A stretch of 64,000 nucleotides of DNA, from the NCBI GenBank assembly GCA_026413225.1, contig CM048554.1, forward strand, positions 94,157,963 through 94,221,962. The letters run 5' to 3'. Below the pieces are notes generated by a model. The model was not told the origin of the DNA and did no database searches. It saw only the letters and a program-made list of their open reading frames with translations. Numbering within the stretch: the stretch's first letter is position 1; each line of letters begins with the position of its first letter. The stretch is from Otis tarda. Lineage: Eukaryota; Chordata; Aves; Otidiformes; Otididae. A program made the translations under genes and the position numbers. This document shows positions 25,507 through 38,400 of this stretch, in pieces.

Positions 25507-28500
25507 ATCATAGAATCATAGAATGGTTAGAGTTGGAAGGGACCTTCAAAGGTCATCTAGTCCAACCCCCCTGCAAGAGCAGGGACATCCCTGACTAGAT
25601 CAGGTTGCTCAGAGCCTCATCCAGCCTGGCCTTGAACACTTCCAGGGATGGGGCATCCACCACCTCTCTGGGCAACCTGTTCCAGTGCTCTACAACTCTC
25701 ATTGTAAAAAATTTTTTTCTAATATCTAATCTAAACCTAGCTCCTTCTAATTTAAACCCATTACCCCTTGTCCTATCACAACAGGCCCTACTGAACAGTT
25801 TCTCCCCATCTTTCCTGTAGGCCCCCTTGAGGTATTGGAAGACCGCTATCAGGTCTCCCCGGAGCCTCCTCTTCTCCAGGCTGAACAGCCCCAACTCTCT
25901 CAGCCTGTCCTCATAGGAGAGGTGCTCCAGCCCTCTGATCATCTTGGTGGCCCTCCTCTGGACCCTTTCCAACTGGTCCATGTCCTTCTTGTGTTGGGGG
26001 CTCCAGAACTGGACGCAGTACTCCAGGTGGGGTCTCACCAGGGCAGAGTAGAGGGGCAGAATCACCTCCCTCGACCTGCTGGCCACGCTCCTCTTGATGC
26101 AGCCCAGGATGCGGTTGGCCTTCTGGGCCGCAAGGGCGCATTGCCCGCTCATGTTGAGCCTCTCGTCTACCAGCACTCCCAAGTCTTTCTCCTCAGGGCT
26201 GCTCTCAATCCATTCTCCGCCCAGCCTGTATTTGTGCCTGGGATTGCCACGACCCAGGTGCAGGACCTTGCACTTGGCCTGGTTGAACTTCATGAGGTTG
26301 GCACAGGCCCACCTCTCCAGCCTGTCAAGGTCCCTCTGGATGGCATCCCTCCCTTCCAGCGTGTCGACGGCACCACACAACTTGGTGTCATCGGCGAACT
26401 TGCTGAGGGTGCACTCTATGCCACTGTCCGTGTCGCCGACAAAGATGTTGAACAGGGCCGGGCCCAACACGGACCCCTGAGGGACGCCACTCGTGACCGG
26501 TCTCCACTTGGACATTGAGCCGTTGACCACCACTCTCTGAGTGCGGCCATCCAGCCAACTCCTTATCCACCGGGTGGTCCATCCATCGAACCCATGCCTC
26601 TCTAGTTTAGAGAGAAGGATGTCATGCGGGACAGTGTCAAAAGCTTTGCACAAGTCCAGGTAGACGATATCCGTTGCCCGTCCCTTGTCCACCGATGCTG
26701 TTACCCCGTCATAAAAGGCCACCAAATTGGTCAGGCACGATCTGCCCTTGGTGACCCATGTTGGCTGTCACCAACCACCTCCTTGCTCTCCATGTGCCTT
26801 AGCATGGTTTCCAGGAGAATCTGCTCCATGACCTTGCCAGGCACAGAGGTGAGGCTGACCGGCCTGTAGTTGCCCGGGTCTTCCTTACTCCCCTTTTTAA
26901 AAATGGGGGTTATGTTCCCTCTCTTCCAGTCATCGGGGACCTCACCAGACCGCCACGATTTCTCAAATATGATGGCCAGTGGCTTGGCAACTTCATCCGC
27001 CAGTTCCTTCAGGACGCGCGGATGGATCTCATCAGGCCCCATGGACTTGTGCACCTTCAAGTTCCTTAGATGGTCCTGAACCTGCTCTTCGAGCACCGTG
27101 GGCGGTTCTTCATCCTCACAGTCCCTGCCTGTGCCTTCCACAGCTTGGGTGGGGAGACAAGAGCCCTTATCAGTGAAGACTGAGGCAAAAAAGTCGTTGA
27201 GTACCTCAGCCTTCTCCACATCCCGGGTAACCACGACACCCGTTACCTTCCGGAGGGGGCCTACATTCTCCTTGGATTTTCTTTTGTCCCCTACATACCT
27301 GTAAAAACTTTTCTTGTTACTTTTTATATCCCTGGCCAGATTCGATTCCATCAGGGCTTTAGCCTTCCTCACCCTATCTCTGGCCGCTCACACAGCCACT
27401 CGGTAGTCCTCCCAGGCTACCTGTCCCCGCTTCCACCCTCTATAGGCTTCCTTCTTTACTTTCAGTTGGTCCAGGAGCTCCTTGCTCATCCACGCTGGCC
27501 TCCTGGCCTTTTTGCCCGACTTCTTCTTCATCGGGATGCACCTCTGCTGAGCTTGGACGAGGTGCTCCTTAAATATGGACCAACTTTCCTGGGCCCCTCT
27601 TCCCTCCAGGGCCGCCTCCCATGGCACTTTGCCCATGAGGTTCCTGAAGAGGCCAAAGTCCGCCTTCCTGAAATCTAGGGCAGAGAGCTTACTGTGCAGT
27701 TTCCTCACCGCCCCGTGGATCTTGAATTCCACCGCGTCATGGTCACTGCAGCCAAGGCTGTCCGTCAGTTTCACGTCCCCCACCAGCCCCTCCCTGTTGG
27801 TGAGCACAAGGTCCAGCATGGCACCCCTCCTTGTCGGCTCCTCTATCGCCTGCAGGAGGAAGTTATCATCCACACATTCCAGGAACCTCCTGGACTGCCT
27901 GTGCCCTGCCGTGTTGTCTCTCCAACAGATGTCAGGGTGGTTGAAGTCCCCCATGAGGACCAGGGCTTGTGACCGCTGTGAGGCTGCTCCTATCTGCCTA
28001 TAGAGCGCCTCGTCCGCTCTGTCTTCCTGGCCAGGCGGCCTGTAACAGACCCCCACCGTAACATCCCCCGTCCGTCCCTGTCCTCTGATCTTGACCCATA
28101 AGCTCTCTGTCAGCTCCTCCCCCATCCCCAGGCGGAGCTCCACGCACTCCAGCCGGTTGCTGACATAGAGAGCGACACCCCCTCCTCGTCTTCCCTGCCT
28201 GTCTTTTCTAAAAAGCCTGTACCCCTCCATGTTGACGCTCCAGTCATAAGAGCCATCCCACCACGTCTCCGTGATGCCAACAAGGTTGTAGCCCTGCTCG
28301 CGCGCACGCATCTCCAGTTCTTCCTGTTTATTCCCCATGCTGCGTGCGTTGGTATAGAGACACTTCAGCAGGGTCCTTGATAAAACCGACTTGCTGGCTG
28401 GAGTGACAGGTGTTCTTTTGTATTGCAGATTAGGTTTATTTGCACCTACCTGCAATCCCTCCCTGACTTCTGGGCGCTTGGTGCTGGCACTGGCGCCATG

Positions 28501-28548
28501 CCGATAGCCGTGGGCTGAACTGTGCTCCCCCAAAATAAACAGTTGTGT
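25507..28548 (-). mobile_element. CR1 LINE, about 3.0 kb, nearly complete ORF2
   Basis: The 3' end is at 25,507 (ATCATAGAATCATAGAATGG). The minus strand then carries the 3'UTR (25,507-25,594) and the whole endonuclease and reverse-transcriptase region up to about 28,548. The 5'UTR and ORF1 of a full-length CR1 are absent, so the copy is 5'-truncated at or near the start of ORF2, which is normal for target-primed reverse transcription. Its 3' end is very close to the copy at 48,064-48,494, which points to one recently active subfamily. No clear target-site duplication is seen, as is usual for CR1. Confidence 0.97.
25595..28533 (-). pseudogene. CR1 ORF2: AP-type endonuclease + reverse transcriptase, two lesions
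   Basis: The frame spans about 979 codons on the minus strand. The N-terminal part (about residues 55-270) is an apurinic-type endonuclease with TNARSM (Asn62), ITETWW (Glu89), GVCYRPP (Tyr164), [10 protein letters not shown] (Asp196/Asn198) and the CSDHD block (Asp264/His265). The middle is a non-LTR reverse transcriptase with [45 protein letters not shown] and the FADD catalytic box (26,387-26,398). The C-terminal part is typical CR1 up to the stop at 25,595. Two breaks disable it. One is an in-frame TGA at 27,388-27,390, where relatives have Arg, so it fits CpG decay of CGA. The other is a one-base loss near 26,745-26,755 just before [12 protein letters not shown]. The frame starts within a non-ATG context at 28,533, so the true start is uncertain. 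Confidence 0.95.
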
Positions 28549-29337
28549 GCCATATTAAGCATTTTCCCCAGGTTTTGATCCTTTAGGAGTCACTTCCAGC
28601 TTACATCCATAACACAAAAGCCACAGACGTGATGTAGTGTAAGTAAAGGTGAGATTGTCATGACTTGATAAGCAAAAACACTGGATAAGACAGGACAAAA
28701 AGATCAGAAAGAGTACCACAAAACCCTGTGAGAGTGAGCAATGGCAGTAGTGCCAGCTATAGCACCTTGGCATTTCACTTAGCTAAGCCGAGGCACTGAA
28801 ATACATACACAAGTAGCAGTTACTTCATTCTTCACCTCTGGCACCATGGTGTCATGTGTAAATATGCACGTACACCTATAGCATGTAGCAAGGATTTCAG
28901 TGGCCTTTTAAAAAAATCTGGCCTTTGAATTGTAGAAGGCTCAAGATTAAATGCTTAGTGGGAAAAAGGAAAGAAGAATGTGCTGTAGGTAAAATTATGT
29001 AATCAAAATATTCCCAAAAATAGCACTATGAAGATACGAATGACCTATGAATAACTGGATTTAACAGGATATTTTATAAGCCATAATAGTTTTGTCATCA
29101 TACTTGTGGGGTTGCAGCACTGCCTGAAGAAAACTGAGGCTCGGGAAGGCGCCTGTGGCAGGTCACGTCTCGCTGCGGTTCCCCAGTGCCACTCCTGCTT
29201 TGTGGGGTTTGTTGTCTGTGCGTGCCAGGTTAAAGGCGCATCGTCACAAACAAAGTGAGGCATAGAAGAACCGCAATGAGTGGGGGGCCCATAATCTAGT
29301 CATGGAAATGGAGCCTCTGCCCCGGCCTCCCCATGAG
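28549..29337. other. Spacer between CR1 and GC-rich repeat, nothing recognised
   Basis: Short ORFs only. The stretch 29,100-29,260 is GC-richer than its surroundings. I see no element or exon signal strong enough to call. Confidence 0.5.
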
Positions 29338-29562
29338 GGCTGTCCCTTGGGAGCAGTGGGGGCTCCTCAGGGGTCTCTCAGGGCCAGGCCTGGCAGCCAG
29401 GGCCCATCCCACCGCCCCAGCCAGGCCAGCCAGGGGCACCGGGGCAGCCCCAGCCCCAGGCACTGGGCACCTCCCTGGGCTGTGATAAGGTCCTGGGCCA
29501 TGGGCAGGTGGGGGGCACGCCAAGGGGTGCAGGCAGGGGCGGTCAGGCCCCTTAGTGCCCTG
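29338..29562 (+). repeat. GC-rich dispersed repeat, copy A
   Basis: This GC-rich island within AT-rich DNA matches 53,505-53,852 in the same orientation. Shared blocks in the same order are GGGAGCAG, CAGGGGTCT.TCAGGGC, GGCCTGGCAGCCAGGGC, CATCCC.CC.CCCCAGCCAGG, GGGGCAGCCCCAGCCC, GGGCACCTCCCT and GTCAGGC...TTAGTGCCCT. Copy A lacks about 120 bp that copy B has in its second half. I do not know its family, and no terminal repeats or poly-A tail are visible. Confidence 0.75.
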
Positions 29563-31124
29563 GGTGTATGTGCTCAGCCCAACTGTTGGCAGCCCCTGGA
29601 GATGTTGGGCTGAGGCAGCCTCACCTCTGCTGCGCTACCCTATTTCTCAGCTGCTGATGATAACCCCAAACTATTGGGAATAACAAGCTTTTCCATTATA
29701 AATTACATTTTTCTTAGCATGCCTAAGATTCAGCAGTCGTATTTCATCAGAATGCGTTTTCCAGCTTTATTATTTGTTTTTAATGCATGATAAAGCTCTT
29801 CTGAATGTTTTCTATTATTTTTTTATGGAAAGGTATGTTAAACAGTTATATAAAACATACATAAACTACTATATCCACTAAATTTCTCTTCTCACTTTTA
29901 ATGGGTTATTTTAATTCTTGTATTTATTTTCTTGTGGATCATGATCACAGTATATTTTGAATTACTTCTGTGGAGGTTGGTCTCCATTAACAGAAGAAGA
30001 GTTTATTTTATAAATACAAAAAGTGCATAGATTTTCAGCAACTAGAATATATTTTAAAATCCCCAAACTTCACTGTATCAGGAACCAATTTTACCCATGC
30101 CATAATATTGCTAAGTTGGATAAGTGTAGTCCGAGTTCTTTAAAGATCATAGAATAGAATAGAAAGCTCTGTAGCATTGAGTACAGGTGAAAAACCAGAT
30201 CAATATATTCAATCATGTGTATCATTGGTATGTTCTATTATACATCCTCCTGTATTTCTCTAAGTAAAGCCTTGGGCTTGATTTTCTGACCTACATGGTC
30301 TTGGGAGAAGGTGAACAGCAGCAGGAGGAAGCAGTGCAGAAATTGCTGGGTGACATACAGCACCTTTGAGACCACGTCCAAGTAATGAGTTTGGCACCTG
30401 AGCTCAGGCAAATGCAGTCATTCTGGGACCTGGCCATACCTGTTCTAGTTTTTCCTTTTTGTTTTAATTGCTTTGGGTTTTTTCTTTTTCCCCTTTTGAA
30501 CAACAGATTCTGCTTTGTGATTTGCAAAGCAGCAACTGGAAACCTGACTCTGCCCATTTTCTTTTCTTATCTGGGCTCTGACTGCATTTAAATTATCGAC
30601 AGTATTCAAATAGGCTGTGGTAGTGCAGCACCAGCCTCTCACTGAGAGGGATGAATGTGAGATCAGCACTTTGGAACAGGAGAATCAGCATATCTGTTGT
30701 CTGTTTGACACTTTGCATATCCATAGTGTTCAGCATAACAGTAAGAAATATTTAAATTGCAATAATTTGCTATGATGTATCTAAATGTTACTGGAAATCA
30801 TCTCATTAGTTCTGCACCTCTCAGACCATGAGGCAGAGCGCTGCCGTGAGTTGTTCTGCACTATCAGTCAGGCATGAGGCGTTCTCCACCTCGGACTTGG
30901 ATCACCATGAAACTTGAAGGTCCTTAATTGGGTGAGCTCTTGTGGGAGGTGAGGCATGACTAAAAGGGTCAGAAGACACTCAATTTACTTAGTTGAGACA
31001 ATTCATTAATGTTTATAATCTGCCACATAAAATATTAGAAGTAATATTTTTAGGGACACAAGTGCAAATGTTTCCCCTCTATCATGTCCATCCATGCAGG
31101 AACAACTTACGGCAACAGAAAAAA
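29563..31124. other. AT-rich stretch, no gene recognised
   Basis: Nothing is supported except a short GATCATAGAATAGAATAG string near 30,148 that resembles a CR1 3' tip without any adjoining CR1 body. Confidence 0.55.
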
Positions 31125-31550
31125 AATCATAGAATGGTTAGGGTTGGAAGGGATCTTCAGAGGTCATCTAGTCCAACCCCCCTGCAAGGAGCAGGGACAT
31201 CCCTGACTAACATTTCCAGGGACGGGGCATTCACCACCTTTCTGGGCAACCTGTTCCAGTGTTCTACCACCTTCAGTGTAAAAATATTTTTCCTAATATC
31301 CAATCTAAATCTACCTCCCTCTATTTTAAAACCATTACCCCTTGTCCTGTCACAACAGGCCCTACTGAACAGTCTTTCCCCATCTTTCTTGTAGGCCCCC
31401 TTGAGGTATTGGAAGACCGCTATAAGGTCTCCCCGGAGCCTCCTCTTCTCCAGGCTGAACAGCCCCAAATCTCTCAGCCTGTCCTCATAGGAGAGGTGCT
31501 CCAGCCCTCTTATCATCTTCGTGGCCCTCCTCTGGACCCTCTCCAACTGG
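31125..31550 (-). mobile_element. CR1 LINE 3' fragment with internal deletion
   Basis: The 3' tip AATCATAGAATGGTTAGGGTTGG is at 31,125. On the minus strand the frame from 31,564 encodes the ORF2 C-terminus ([34 protein letters not shown]). It is truncated near 31,550. About 40 bp is missing near 31,208-31,212 relative to the 25.5-kb copy, removing codons just before the ORF2 stop, so the frame runs into 3'UTR sequence. It belongs to the same subfamily as the 25.5-kb copy. Confidence 0.95.
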
Positions 31551-32149
31551 TATGTTACAATCACATTTTTTCCCCTAATTTCCCAGGAAATAGAAACTAT
31601 TTGCTAATATTAACCAATAAACAGTGACATTAATAGAATACAGTCTGTTTGTAACCTGGTAGGGAATTAGTTCTGAAAATTGTTTATCCAGGGCCCATGA
31701 TAACTACCAAGAGTCTACTCTGTAGTACCAAATGAAATTGTATTATTATGCTGAAAATACTACCCCAAACAAAGTGTGTGTTGCAACCAGACCCAGTGAT
31801 GAAATTTTACCTGTGCTGTCAGCAGGCCTTCAGTGCAGTTTCTCCTGGATTCAGTCTCCATTTGATGAACAAGCCTAGGCAGGTCAAAGCAGCAGAAACT
31901 AGCCTGGATTCAGCATGGCTAGGCATCCAGTGCAGAGGAACCCTGAGCGTGTTAGGATTTGTGCTCTGCTCTTCATGTTGGGAGCCAGCTCAGACCCAGC
32001 TCTTGCACAGTCGTCAGAGTTTGTATGATCAAAGCATTTTATGTATAGATGGGAACACCATCACTGAAAGATGTGATCTAGCCAGAGTATGACCTGTCCA
32101 CACTGAACTCGAAAGACTACGTAAAAGCTTACAGACACATATAAATTAC

Positions 32150-32400
32150 AGACACATAAATTATCAAGATTGGAAAAGACCTAAAAGATCATCCAGTCCA
32201 ACCATCACCAATACTTCTCAGCTAAATCATATCCCTCAACACAACATCCAAACGTTTCTTGAACACCCCCATGGTCGGTGACTCCACCACCTCCCTGGGC
32301 AGTGCATTCCAGCGTCTGACTACCCTTTCCGAGAAGTAGTATTTCCTAATGTCCAGCCTGAATCTCCCCTGGCGCAGCTTGAAACCATTGCCTCTAGTAG
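32150..32400 (-). mobile_element. CR1 LINE 3' fragment, divergent subfamily
   Basis: On the minus strand the segment encodes [19 protein letters not shown] and [19 protein letters not shown], the last part of a CR1-type ORF2, followed by a 3'UTR with the text GGTTGGACTGGATGATCTTTTAGG. The 3' tip lacks the usual octamers and instead reads AATTTATGTGTC. The 5' truncation is near 32,400. Sequence differs clearly from the other copies, so this is an older or separate subfamily. Confidence 0.85.
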
Positions 32401-35400
32401 CTGTGGGTGTGTGTCCGTTCCAAAACTTCTTTGCGCAAGAACTGGCTGTGCTCAGCAGCAGTAGTTCACGTGAGGACTTCTCAATCCATTTCATTTGCAG
32501 TGACATGTATTAGCTTAAGTAATGTATTATTAGCATTACATATTTTTATTAGCCCTGACAATGCGCTGGCTTAAACTGTTAGCTTAAACTATTCAAACAG
32601 ACATTGCTGAGCTGGAACTTCTGGGTGAAATGTGAGGAGCTCTCTTGGCAGATGAGCAGGGGTGGGAGCAAGGGCAGAGGGAAGGCAGAGCAGAGGGCAG
32701 AGCACAGCAGTCCCACACACCCAGGCAGATGAATCCCAAAAAGGCATCATCCACAGCCGTAGCCAGTAAGCATTTAAAAACCCTGGCTGATCTTATCTGA
32801 GGCAGTTTAATGTAAATGTAGTTTTACACAGTAAATAATTAATTCCATACGCTTCCTACTTTGTATTCTTTTCTTTGCCTTAGCTAAATCACGTCTCACT
32901 TTAAAAAGGGAACAGAGTAAAGCTCAATGTCAGAAGCGTTTATTTCCAGATGAGTGATACAATTATTAACAAGCAAGTAATCAAGCCTTTGGATAATATA
33001 CAATTCAGAGCATACCTTTGAGATTTTGACTAAAAGTATAAAAAGTGCAATTAAATCAATGCACTTCCCTAATAGAGTTCTTACATCAAAATTCTGGATG
33101 GCTAAGGTTAATCATAATGTTTAATTAATTATTTTTTAAATTACACTTGATCACTGCTATCTGTTTCTGCAGAAAATCATTAAGGCTCTTTAGTGAAACT
33201 GGTTGCCTATCACAACGATTGTCCTATGTTATTAATAAAACTTTTCATGGCAACTTGTATGTATGATAAATTTCAGAGGCAAAATTATATAAAGGTGTCA
33301 TAGAGATAATTTGTAGAGCCAGTTTAAATAAGTCTAGATGTTGAATACCCTCACATATATATTATTCTCAGGATAAAAATACAAATTTTTGTTTCAGGTC
33401 CATAGGCACAAATTGTGTCTCTCCGGTATGCTCAGAAGTCCCAAAAAAGAAACCACTGTTTGAGAAATAAATATGTCAGATAACATGCTTTGTCCTCACC
33501 AATCCCAAAGATTAAATTAAATTGCAAAGCTACTATAACTTTCATGAAATTCAAATTTCACAGATATGCATTATCTTAAAATGTCAAAAAGATAATACAG
33601 CCCAAGAGATTTAAATACTTATTTCTGTTTCGCCTCCCCATATCCCCAGTTTTATTTTCCTATCATCTGGCAGCTGAATTGGCACGCTACAACAGTACAC
33701 CAGAAAAATACTTCACTTACGTACAGTTACCCTTATGCAGTACTGCCATAAGCCACAGGTCCTGTTGCCCAGCTGAAATCCACTGACATCACATACAAAA
33801 CTCATCAATCTGGCATTTTAAACATAAAATTGTTCAATAAGCCAGCTGGCTTTGAAATTCTGAGCTGGTATCTTCCTTCAAAACTAGAGTCTTGCCAACC
33901 TTGTGGAGATGGTTTAATCTTACTCCCCTTATTAGTCTGGGTACGCTCAATCTTCCGGATGTATCTCAAGTGAAGTTTCTCAAGGAAACTTTTTATTGTA
34001 AATCTGAGTAGACTATTGGAGAGTGGAAAACAATAGTAGACAAAATGGCTATGAGACATGAGAATTTGAGAAAATGAAGCTATTTCATTGTTTTCCAGAT
34101 ATTTAAAATGTTTTGGAAAACCATTGTTTCAAAATATGTAGGCCTAGAAACTGCAATTAAACACAACCAAATAATGAATAAACCTAAGGCAAGGTTGTGT
34201 CTTTGCCGTCATTACTATTTAGAAAAGTTTGATTGTTAGTCTTACAATGACTGAAATCTGATTTTCCCATAGGAACAATACATTGTCAGTAGACAGGTCA
34301 ATAATATGCCTCTTCGTGGCTGAACTAGCTTTTTCTGCTGGCAGCTCCCTTCTGTGCTATCTTCAGCTGTACCTCTGCCTTTCTAGAGTTTTATTTGAAA
34401 GAAGAATCCTAAACTCTGGCTCACGACTACTATAGGATAGGATAGGAATACTTGTTGATAAATATTCAGGGACTGCAGTATGTAACTGTTGTAGCTGCCA
34501 CAACAGAACTAATAATTGAGGCTGGTGGTCAAGAAGCTGTAAGGACACATTTGAAATGGACTTGGGCTGAGGTACCTATCACTGATCAATGTGGTGTTCA
34601 TCACACTGGGGTAAAGCTGCCATGGTTTACGCTGTGTTCAGATGCTACAGTAATTGCTATGTCACAGATAAGTCATTTGGTAGAATAAGTAAAGTGGTGC
34701 AGACATGTTACGTCCCTTTCTGATGAGTACAGTCAGTGTTTGCTTGTTAAAGGAAAAGCTGAACATCCCTACAGAAAGCAAAACATATCAGTATTTAGGA
34801 TATTGTCTTGAACCTTCCTTTAATAAAAGGTTACTGAAAGAAACTGGGTTTTTCCCTCATGTTTTCCCCTGTTCTCTATTAACATGTATTTCAATAAGAG
34901 TGTAGAGAATATGGCATGAAATTAGAATGGCAATAATATTTAGGACTGATGATAAATAAAAAGATTTAAATGCATCATCTGGAATCTATTATTGCCTCTA
35001 TTCTTGATACTGTTAACCTGAAGTATAGGAAATTCACTATCAATAACACTCGGAAAGGTTATGGCTCTTCTTTACTAGACTATCTCATGGGTTTTTTTTT
35101 TAACTTGTAGTTACCTTGTAGACTATCTTTTTCCTTTCTAATATTTTTTGCATATGTGACCCCTGGCTTCTAACTATCATCCTTCCAGGTTTTTGAGCCT
35201 CTTATCAGAAAAGGAAATTATTTTGGCTGGAGTATTGTCAAAATGCTGACTCGGTGGTTCCTCTATGTGCACTTTGTAGACCTGGCAATCTTGGGGAAAG
35301 AACTCCATCTGAAAAGGGACACACAAGCTCTGAGACCACTAATAGCAGGCTGGAGGGGGACACCGAGGACCCTAAAGGAGTGTGTAATGTTGGCAGGAGG

Positions 35401-38400
35401 TAGCGTTGATGTGGAGGACAGTAGTTCTAGGTAAGGGGTGGAAGTCTGTTTGCTCTACAGTGCAGTCCACCAAAATGCTAGAGATGACATAACAGCCCAG
35501 AATGCAACTTGTAACTTCGAGGCCTCCGTGACCATTTTGAGTGGTGTCAGGAATCACTGCCATACATACATGGTCCAAGCTGAGAAGGATGCGAAGGTAG
35601 CCTAAAGCTGCTTGATCATCAAGTTCTTTATTATGCCTGTAACATACACAATACAGATTATCTCCTGTTTGTCTGAGGGAAAAAGAGATCTACGTTTAAA
35701 GCAGACTGACTCTGTTTCAATGATGATAGCATTTGCCCTTGCCCTGGAAAAGGCAATTCAGGTTTGCTTAGGTACTCTTCTGACTGGTTCCTAAGCTTGA
35801 ATGCTGTGTGACCTGCACAGACTTCTTTTCAGCTGAAGCAAATCACTCTTCTTGACATGCCATCAGAGTCACAGACTACTGACCTTCAGGGCACACTGCA
35901 AGAGATGCTTATTTTATTGAGCAGCTGATTGGCTAGTTATGGATTTTTTCCTTGGTTTTGTTTTTGCCAGCAGCATATCTAATTTGTGATTTAATCTTTT
36001 TATTCGATGCCTAGCTGCCTCAGCAGTCCACTTTAAGAACTAGCATATAAAATACATACATTTTAGGTCTGTTGTTTGCAATTAATCATCAGTGATTATG
36101 CTGTGTAATTATCTATCCTGTTTAATTTAGTATCAGTAATGGATGTATATTAAAGTTACTTTTGCCATCTGCATATTTTTCCTGCCAACTGCTATTCAGA
36201 GATCAGCTTTTAAAGGCATTTTCTGAGCAGAGAAAGATGGCCATCTGCTAATCTTGACCATGTACATATTTTAAGATTTGTTAACTTGATTATATAATGG
36301 AATTCAAAATAGGGAATGTGATATATGCAGTTGAAGACTTTGTTATCTGTTTGTTGATCAATAAATATTTAAATAATTTCTTACAATTATTTTCCTTTTC
36401 CGAATCGCTGAGTTTTCCCATTTCTCATTTAGACATTTTTGAAGGTTCTGAAACTGTTTACTATTCAAGACAGGACATTTTAGAAAGAGTTTACTGCAAT
36501 CTGGTAAAGGACAGAAAGTTTTCCTCATTTTATTAATCCAATCCCTGTAGCACTTTCAGTTTAAAAACCACCAGGTGTATTTGTAGGTAAAAGTATATTT
36601 CCATGCTATTTTCATTACCCATGTAAGTGGTAGTTTTGAATGGTAACCAGTCAGCATGTAAGGAGTTCAGTTTGAAGTCTACGTTAGATATCTTTACTCA
36701 CTTTTAGATCCCACCTTCCTCATGAGCTTCAGAAGGGTCCACATGAATAAGGATCTAGCTTCGTGTCATATAAAACGAGCAGTGGGAACAATCTGTAATA
36801 TCCTCTACCATTTCCATGCACTGTCTGAACACTGTAGAAGAAAGCAGATCTCTTCTGTCAGATGACGCAAGTTCAATAAACCTCTTTTTCGTCAAAACAA
36901 GACAAATCTGACCCTTTCTAGTTTTTTCCTCTCACTGTCAATCCTTTTCAGTCTTTTCCTTAAAATCTCTAGCTATTCAGGCAAGATCTACAACTTTTAT
37001 TCAACTCTTTATAAAGGGATTGGCTGCAGCCTATAATGGGACAAATAGGTTTCTCTGGATACCTACTCTGCTTTATTCATTTTGTTTTGTTTTTACATGA
37101 AGCTAGTTTGTTCACTTACTGGAAAATGAACTTCAGTGAATTTTCACTACACTGAATACAGTGAGCCCTTCTTCTGACTCTATATTCTGGTTAAATGTGG
37201 AGTTCGGACAGAAATATCTAGCTATTTTCAATTTCTTGAAAAAGCCAAAATAAATGCATAAATAAAGTTTATTGTAGCCCATTTATAAATGTAATGAAAA
37301 ATATTTTTTCAAATAAAAGGTTCATCCTTGTGAAAAGAAAAATACAGTTTTCTAGTGCTTTTGCCAAGCATCAGAAGGGTAAATATTCAATTAATGAAAA
37401 TGTTTCTATTTGTGGGTGAATAAAGTTCCATCTTTCTTTGTGTTTGTTTGTCCTTGGACTTACATGGTTTTCTTTTTGAATTTTTGTATGAATTTATTAT
37501 AATATGAATAAACATATGATTTAGTAACATTATTGCCTTTATTCTGACAAATCACTACAAAGTGTCATCAATAACTTCTCCAATTATTTCCATTATGTTT
37601 ATCACATACCAGCTGCACTGCCACTTCTGTTTTGCTAATGAATGAATATCTTTCCAAGAACTGTAAGAAAAATTACATTTGGAATTTTACATTATTCTTA
37701 CATCCTTAATCCTTATGTTGGTAAACTGTATTTGGTTTTTGGCTGTAGTATGCTGTCTATCTTTTTTCTTAAAAGCTTACCAGTGAATCACCAATGTAAG
37801 ATGTATGAAACGTGCTGCCCTTCTTTTGTAATAGTTGAATGTAAAGTATACAGCAGAAATTCATGAGTATTTTTTTGTTCAGCTTCCAGAGAAACTGGAA
37901 ATTTTTATTTTAGGTCAAGTGAAACAGAAATAATTACCTGTTTGTGATTTACAAAAATCCTTAAAGTTTTTAAAAGTAACTTGAAAATTATTCTTTTGAC
38001 TGAATATGAAATGACACTGCTAATTGTGGATAATTCCCCACTATCAATTACTTGTTGTTACATTTTGATACATTCTTAAAGAAATTATATTTTTGGAAAT
38101 GAAGAGTAACAACATATAAGATAATTTTAAAATGCTTCCACAAAGTGTTTCTATATTTCTGAAATTAAATATTCATCTTTTACATTAGAAAACACTCTTT
38201 TCTTTTGGCCAAAACTTTTTTTTTTTTTGGCAAATGATTTTTTCATTAAAATGTTTGGCCCAACACTTTTTCTGCTGAAGTGAAAATTTATATTGATATG
38301 AAAAATATTCTTATAGCTAACTATCAAAGATACTTTAAAACCTGATTTATTAAATATCATCCAATCATCCCATAAATTATTCTTATTTTTTGTGTGTGAT

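Noticed and set aside
30148..30170. GATCATAGAATAGAATAG resembles a CR1 3' tip.
   Set aside because: No CR1 3'UTR or ORF2 sequence adjoins it, so it is too short to call.
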